Assembly (NCBI RefSeq): GCF_000725805.1
Contig: NZ_KL647134.1
Span: forward strand, 124,001 to 188,000
Length of the DNA: 64,000 bases
DNA from: Streptomyces xanthophaeus
GTDB taxonomy: Bacteria > Actinomycetota > Actinomycetes > Streptomycetales > Streptomycetaceae
Direction: 5' to 3'
This document shows, one piece after another, positions 61,314-64,000 of the stretch. Made by a program: the position numbers and the translations under genes. Positions within the stretch are counted from its first letter, which is position 1, and the number at the start of each line of letters is the position of its first letter. Below the pieces are notes generated by a model that was not told the DNA's origin, made no database searches, and was given only the letters and a program-made list of their open reading frames with translations.

Positions 61314-62645
61314 ATGCGAGCCCCATCACGCGCCCGAAGAAGCCTCGTCACGGCAGGCACCGCGGTGGCCACGGCAGCCCTGCTGCTCGCCGGCTGCGCA
61401 CAGGACCCGGACGAGCAGCCCGCGCCGGGCGGCTCGTCCGCCGACGGCAAGGCCAGGACGACGATCACCGTCGGAGTGTTCGGGGCCTTCGGCCTCCAGG
61501 AGGCCGGCCTCTACGACGAGTACATGGCGCAGAATCCCGGAATCCGCATCGAGCAGACCTCCATCGAGCGGAACGAGAACTACTACCCGCAGCTCCTCAC
61601 CCACCTCGGCACGGGCAGCGGGCTCGCCGACATCCAGGCCGTCGAGGTCAACAACATCGCCGAGATCACCGCCACCCAGGCCGACAAGCTGGTCGACCTC
61701 GGCAAGGCGCCGGGCGTGGACAAGGCCGCCTACCTGCCCTGGAAGTGGGCGCAGGGCACGGCCAAGGGCGGGGCCACGGTGGGCCTGGGTACCGACATCG
61801 GCCCGCAGGGCATCTGCTACCGCAAGGACCTGTTCGAGGCGGCCGGTCTGCCCACCGACCGGGCAGCGGTCGGTGCGCTGTGGGCGGGCGACTGGAACAA
61901 GTACCTGGAGGCGGGCAAGGCGTACAAGGCGAAGGCCGGTGACGGCAAGGCCTTCGTGGACTCCGCGTCGGGCGTGATGGCGGCCGTGACCGGGAGCAGC
62001 GCCCAGCGGTACTACGACGACCAGGGCAAGGTCGTCTACAAGACCAACCCGGCGGTGCGCGGCGCCTTCGACCTCGCGGCCTCCTTCGCCACCGAGGGAC
62101 TGAGCGCCAAGCTCCAGCAGTTCACCCCCTCCTGGGACCAGGGCTTCTCGAACGGCGCCTTCGCGACGGTCTCCTGCCCGGCCTGGATGCTCGGCTACAT
62201 CCAGGACAAGGCGGGTCCGGCGGGCAAGGACAAGTGGGACGTGGCCCAGGCGCCGAAGCCGAGCAACTGGGGCGGCTCCTTCCTGGTGGTGCCGAAGGCG
62301 GGCAAGCACACCGAGGAGGCCGCCAAGCTGGCGGCCTGGCTGACGGCTCCGGCGCAGCAGGCGAAGCTGTTCGAGAAGCGGGGCAGCTTCCCGAGCGCGA
62401 GCGCCGCGTACGCACTGCCGTCGGTGTCGGGCGCGCAGCACGCCTACTTCGGTGGCGCCCCGATCGGGGCGATCTTCGCGAAGGCCGCCGAGAGCGTGCC
62501 GGTGACGGTGCTCGGGCCGAAGGACCTGGTGATCGCGCAGAACCTTGCGGACATCGGGATGCTCCAGGTCGACCAGAAGGGCCGCTCGCCGCAGGAGGGC
62601 TGGGAAGCCGCGGTGAAGGCGATCGACAACGCCCTGGACCAGTGA
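61314..62645 (+). CDS. cebE: Cellobiose/cellotriose-binding lipoprotein of an ABC importer
   Basis: This 443-residue lipoprotein has a signal ending LAGC (Cys28). The mature part is a family 1 solute-binding fold: TVGVFGAFGLQEAGLYDEYM, GLADIQAVEVNNIAEI, LGTDIGPQGICYRKDLFEAAGLP, and GKHTEEAAKLAAWLTAPAQQ. It binds cello-oligosaccharides outside the membrane. ATG codons occur at 61308 and 61314; AGGGAGG directly abuts the first, so 61314, with 6-base spacing, is used. It is the first gene of cebEFG and is repressed by CebR. Confidence 0.9.
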   Translation: MRAPSRARRSLVTAGTAVATAALLLAGCAQDPDEQPAPGGSSADGKARTTITVGVFGAFGLQEAGLYDEYMAQNPGIRIEQTSIERNENYYPQLLTHLGTGSGLADIQAVEVNNIAEITATQADKLVDLGKAPGVDKAAYLPWKWAQGTAKGGATVGLGTDIGPQGICYRKDLFEAAGLPTDRAAVGALWAGDWNKYLEAGKAYKAKAGDGKAFVDSASGVMAAVTGSSAQRYYDDQGKVVYKTNPAVRGAFDLAASFATEGLSAKLQQFTPSWDQGFSNGAFATVSCPAWMLGYIQDKAGPAGKDKWDVAQAPKPSNWGGSFLVVPKAGKHTEEAAKLAAWLTAPAQQAKLFEKRGSFPSASAAYALPSVSGAQHAYFGGAPIGAIFAKAAESVPVTVLGPKDLVIAQNLADIGMLQVDQKGRSPQEGWEAAVKAIDNALDQ

Positions 62646-62652
62646 GGCTCCG

Positions 62653-63666
62653 GTGACGGACGAGACGGTTGTCCTCTCCCCTTCCCCTTCCCGCCCTGCG
62701 CGGAAGGGGAAGGGGGACGGCGAGGGCGAGGGGGCGCGGGGCGCGGGAACCGGCCGGGGCCAGGCGTGGCGCTCGCGCCGCTACCGGTGGGACCTGCGCT
62801 GGAGCCCGTACGCCTTCGTGGCGCCCTTCTTCCTCTTCTTCGCCGCCTTCGGGCTGTTCCCCCTGCTGTACACGGGCTGGGCGGCGCTGCACCAGGTGGA
62901 ACTGACCGATCCGGACAGCATGACCTGGGTGGGGCTGAAGAACTTCACCCGGCTGTGGGACGACGAGTTCTTCTGGAACGCCCTGCGCAACACCGTCACC
63001 ATCGGCCTGCTGTCCACGGTCCCGCAGCTGGCCATCGCCCTGGGCCTGGCCCACCTGCTGAACTACCGGCTGCGCGGCTCGGCCTTCTTCCGGGTCGCGG
63101 TGCTCACCCCGTACGCGACCTCGGTGGCGGCCGCCACCCTCGTCTTCGTGCTGCTCTTCGGCCGGGACTACGGGATGGTCAACTGGGCCCTGTCGGCGGT
63201 CGGTCTGGAGGCGGTGGACTGGCAGAACGGCACCTTCGCCTCCCAGCTGGCGGTCTCCACCATCGTGATCTGGCGGTGGACCGGCTACAACGCACTGATC
63301 TACCTGGCGGCCATGCAGGCCGTCCCCGGGGAGCTGTACGAGTCGGCCGCACTGGACGGGGCCTCGCGCTGGCAGCAGTTCCTCCACGTGACGGTGCCCT
63401 CGCTACGGCCGACGATCTTCTTCACCTGTGTGGTGTCGACGATCGGGGCGACGCAGCTGTTCGGCGAGCCGCTGCTCTTCAACGGCGGCGCGGGCGCCAC
63501 CGGCGGCTCGGACCACCAGTTCCAGACGCTGGGGCTGTACCTGTACGAGCAGGGCTGGGTGAACCTGCACCTGGGGCGGGCCTCGGCCATCGCCTGGGCG
63601 ATGTTCCTGATCCTGCTGCTCATCGCGGGCGCGGCACGGCTGCTGCGCGGACGGGAGGCTTCCTGA
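62653..63666 (+). CDS. cebF: Cellobiose ABC importer permease
   Basis: This 337-residue MalF-like permease has a long basic and Gly-rich cytoplasmic N-tail, then six membrane helices from about residue 55. The EAA loop is YESAALDGASRWQQFLHVTVPSLRP, which contacts the ATPase. The ATPase is probably MsiK, encoded elsewhere as usual for sugar importers in streptomycetes. GTG start 7 bases after cebE. Its stop overlaps the cebG ATG. Confidence 0.9.
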   Translation: MTDETVVLSPSPSRPARKGKGDGEGEGARGAGTGRGQAWRSRRYRWDLRWSPYAFVAPFFLFFAAFGLFPLLYTGWAALHQVELTDPDSMTWVGLKNFTRLWDDEFFWNALRNTVTIGLLSTVPQLAIALGLAHLLNYRLRGSAFFRVAVLTPYATSVAAATLVFVLLFGRDYGMVNWALSAVGLEAVDWQNGTFASQLAVSTIVIWRWTGYNALIYLAAMQAVPGELYESAALDGASRWQQFLHVTVPSLRPTIFFTCVVSTIGATQLFGEPLLFNGGAGATGGSDHQFQTLGLYLYEQGWVNLHLGRASAIAWAMFLILLLIAGAARLLRGREAS

Positions 63667-64000
63667 TGGGATCGCTGCGCGCGGGCAGGTTCACCTACGT
63701 GGTGCTCGCGCTGTTCACCGCCGGCTCGCTCTTCCCGCTGGTGTGGACGGCGATCGCGGCCTCCCGCAGCAACACGCGGCTGGCGCAGACCCCTCCGCCG
63801 TTCTGGTTCGGCGGGAACCTGAGCCGCAACCTCCAGGTCGCGTGGACCGACGCCAACATGGGCGCGGCGCTGCTGAACACGGTGATCGTGGCGAGCACGG
63901 TCGCCGCGGGCACGGTGCTGTTCTCCACCCTGGCCGGTTTCGCCTTCGCCAAGCTGCGCTTCCGCGGCCGGCGGCTGCTGATGTCGCTGGTGGTCGCCAC
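63666..64000 (+). CDS. cebG: Cellobiose ABC importer second permease, N-terminal part (runs off window)
   Basis: An ATG shares bases with the cebF TGA (TGATG). The 111 visible residues (MGSLRAGRFTYVVLALFTAG...) show helix 1, a periplasmic stretch with NLSRNLQVAWTDANMG, and helix 2, NTVIVASTVAAGTVLFSTLAGFAFAKL, typical of MalG-type permeases. The frame is open to the end. A beta-glucosidase (bglC) would be expected next. Confidence 0.88.
   Translation, partial: MGSLRAGRFTYVVLALFTAGSLFPLVWTAIAASRSNTRLAQTPPPFWFGGNLSRNLQVAWTDANMGAALLNTVIVASTVAAGTVLFSTLAGFAFAKLRFRGRRLLMSLVVA

Noticed and set aside
1..64000. CRISPR arrays, insertion sequences, prophage or integrative element
   Set aside because: I saw no regular spacer-repeat units, transposase, integrase or att-like duplications. 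The single tRNA-His is intact with no fragment copy nearby.

Overview
The window is chromosomal DNA from a Streptomyces-type actinomycete. Coding sequences are very GC-rich with strong third-position GC bias. The landmark genes adpA, a cebR-cebEFG cellobiose locus, desE/desF siderophore genes, a citA-type citrate synthase and a bidirectional iol cluster occur in an order that, from memory, follows the S. coelicolor A3(2) region around SCO2726 to SCO2797. It looks like core chromosome. I saw no insertion sequence, prophage, CRISPR array or integrated element.

Layout. 1-2 kb: the 3' end of a secreted WxL-like protein and its DUF916 partner. 2-9.2 kb: myo-inositol catabolism, with iolC-iolB-iolD-mmsA on the minus strand and an iolE-like gene plus iolG on the plus strand, sharing one 73-base promoter gap. 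9.5-13.8 kb: a 66-residue HTH protein, a CPA2 antiporter and the copper module copZ-copA behind a perfect CsoR-like dyad. 13.8-14.1 kb: a non-coding stretch with two tandem hairpins whose stems covary. 14.1-25.8 kb: citrate synthase, RecD2 helicase, DUF937, GNAT, EamA exporter, LysR, GH3, an S37 peptidase, a small secreted protein and a four-EF-hand protein. 25.8-36.4 kb: a fused ABC exporter, an agmatinase-family hydrolase with a TPP-dependent decarboxylase (possible arginine or guanidino-acid route), a PucR regulator with an Ala/Pro/Gly insertion and a decayed tandem array after its stop, and a FUSC-like membrane protein. 36.5-42.6 kb: a cydA with no cydB beside it, an acyl-CoA dehydrogenase, a thioesterase and accessory genes.

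42-48.5 kb: a leucine/isovalerate (liu-type) operon (carboxylase beta and alpha, HMG-CoA lyase, acyl-CoA dehydrogenase) diverges from a TetR gene. Two GTTAA-N6-TTAAC operators lie between them, the motif reported for AccR. 48.5-55.6 kb: an iron box, the siderophore-binding lipoprotein desE and the siderophore-interacting flavoprotein desF, and then, with only 7 bases between, a GH20 hexosaminidase. In S. coelicolor the desferrioxamine biosynthesis genes desABCD sit exactly at that junction, and they are absent here. DasR-like sites and glmS follow. 55.6-64 kb: an acetate-transporter-like protein, a universal stress protein, adpA (with no TTA codon), oligoribonuclease, tRNA-His, and cebR-cebE-cebF-cebG with a perfect CebR box. 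cebG runs off the end.

Main points for follow-up are the missing desABCD block, the covarying twin hairpins downstream of copA, the TTA-less adpA, the isolated cydA, the agmatinase/TPP-decarboxylase pair and the repeat array derived from the pucR tail. No database search was possible; all family assignments rest on motifs and gene order read by eye.
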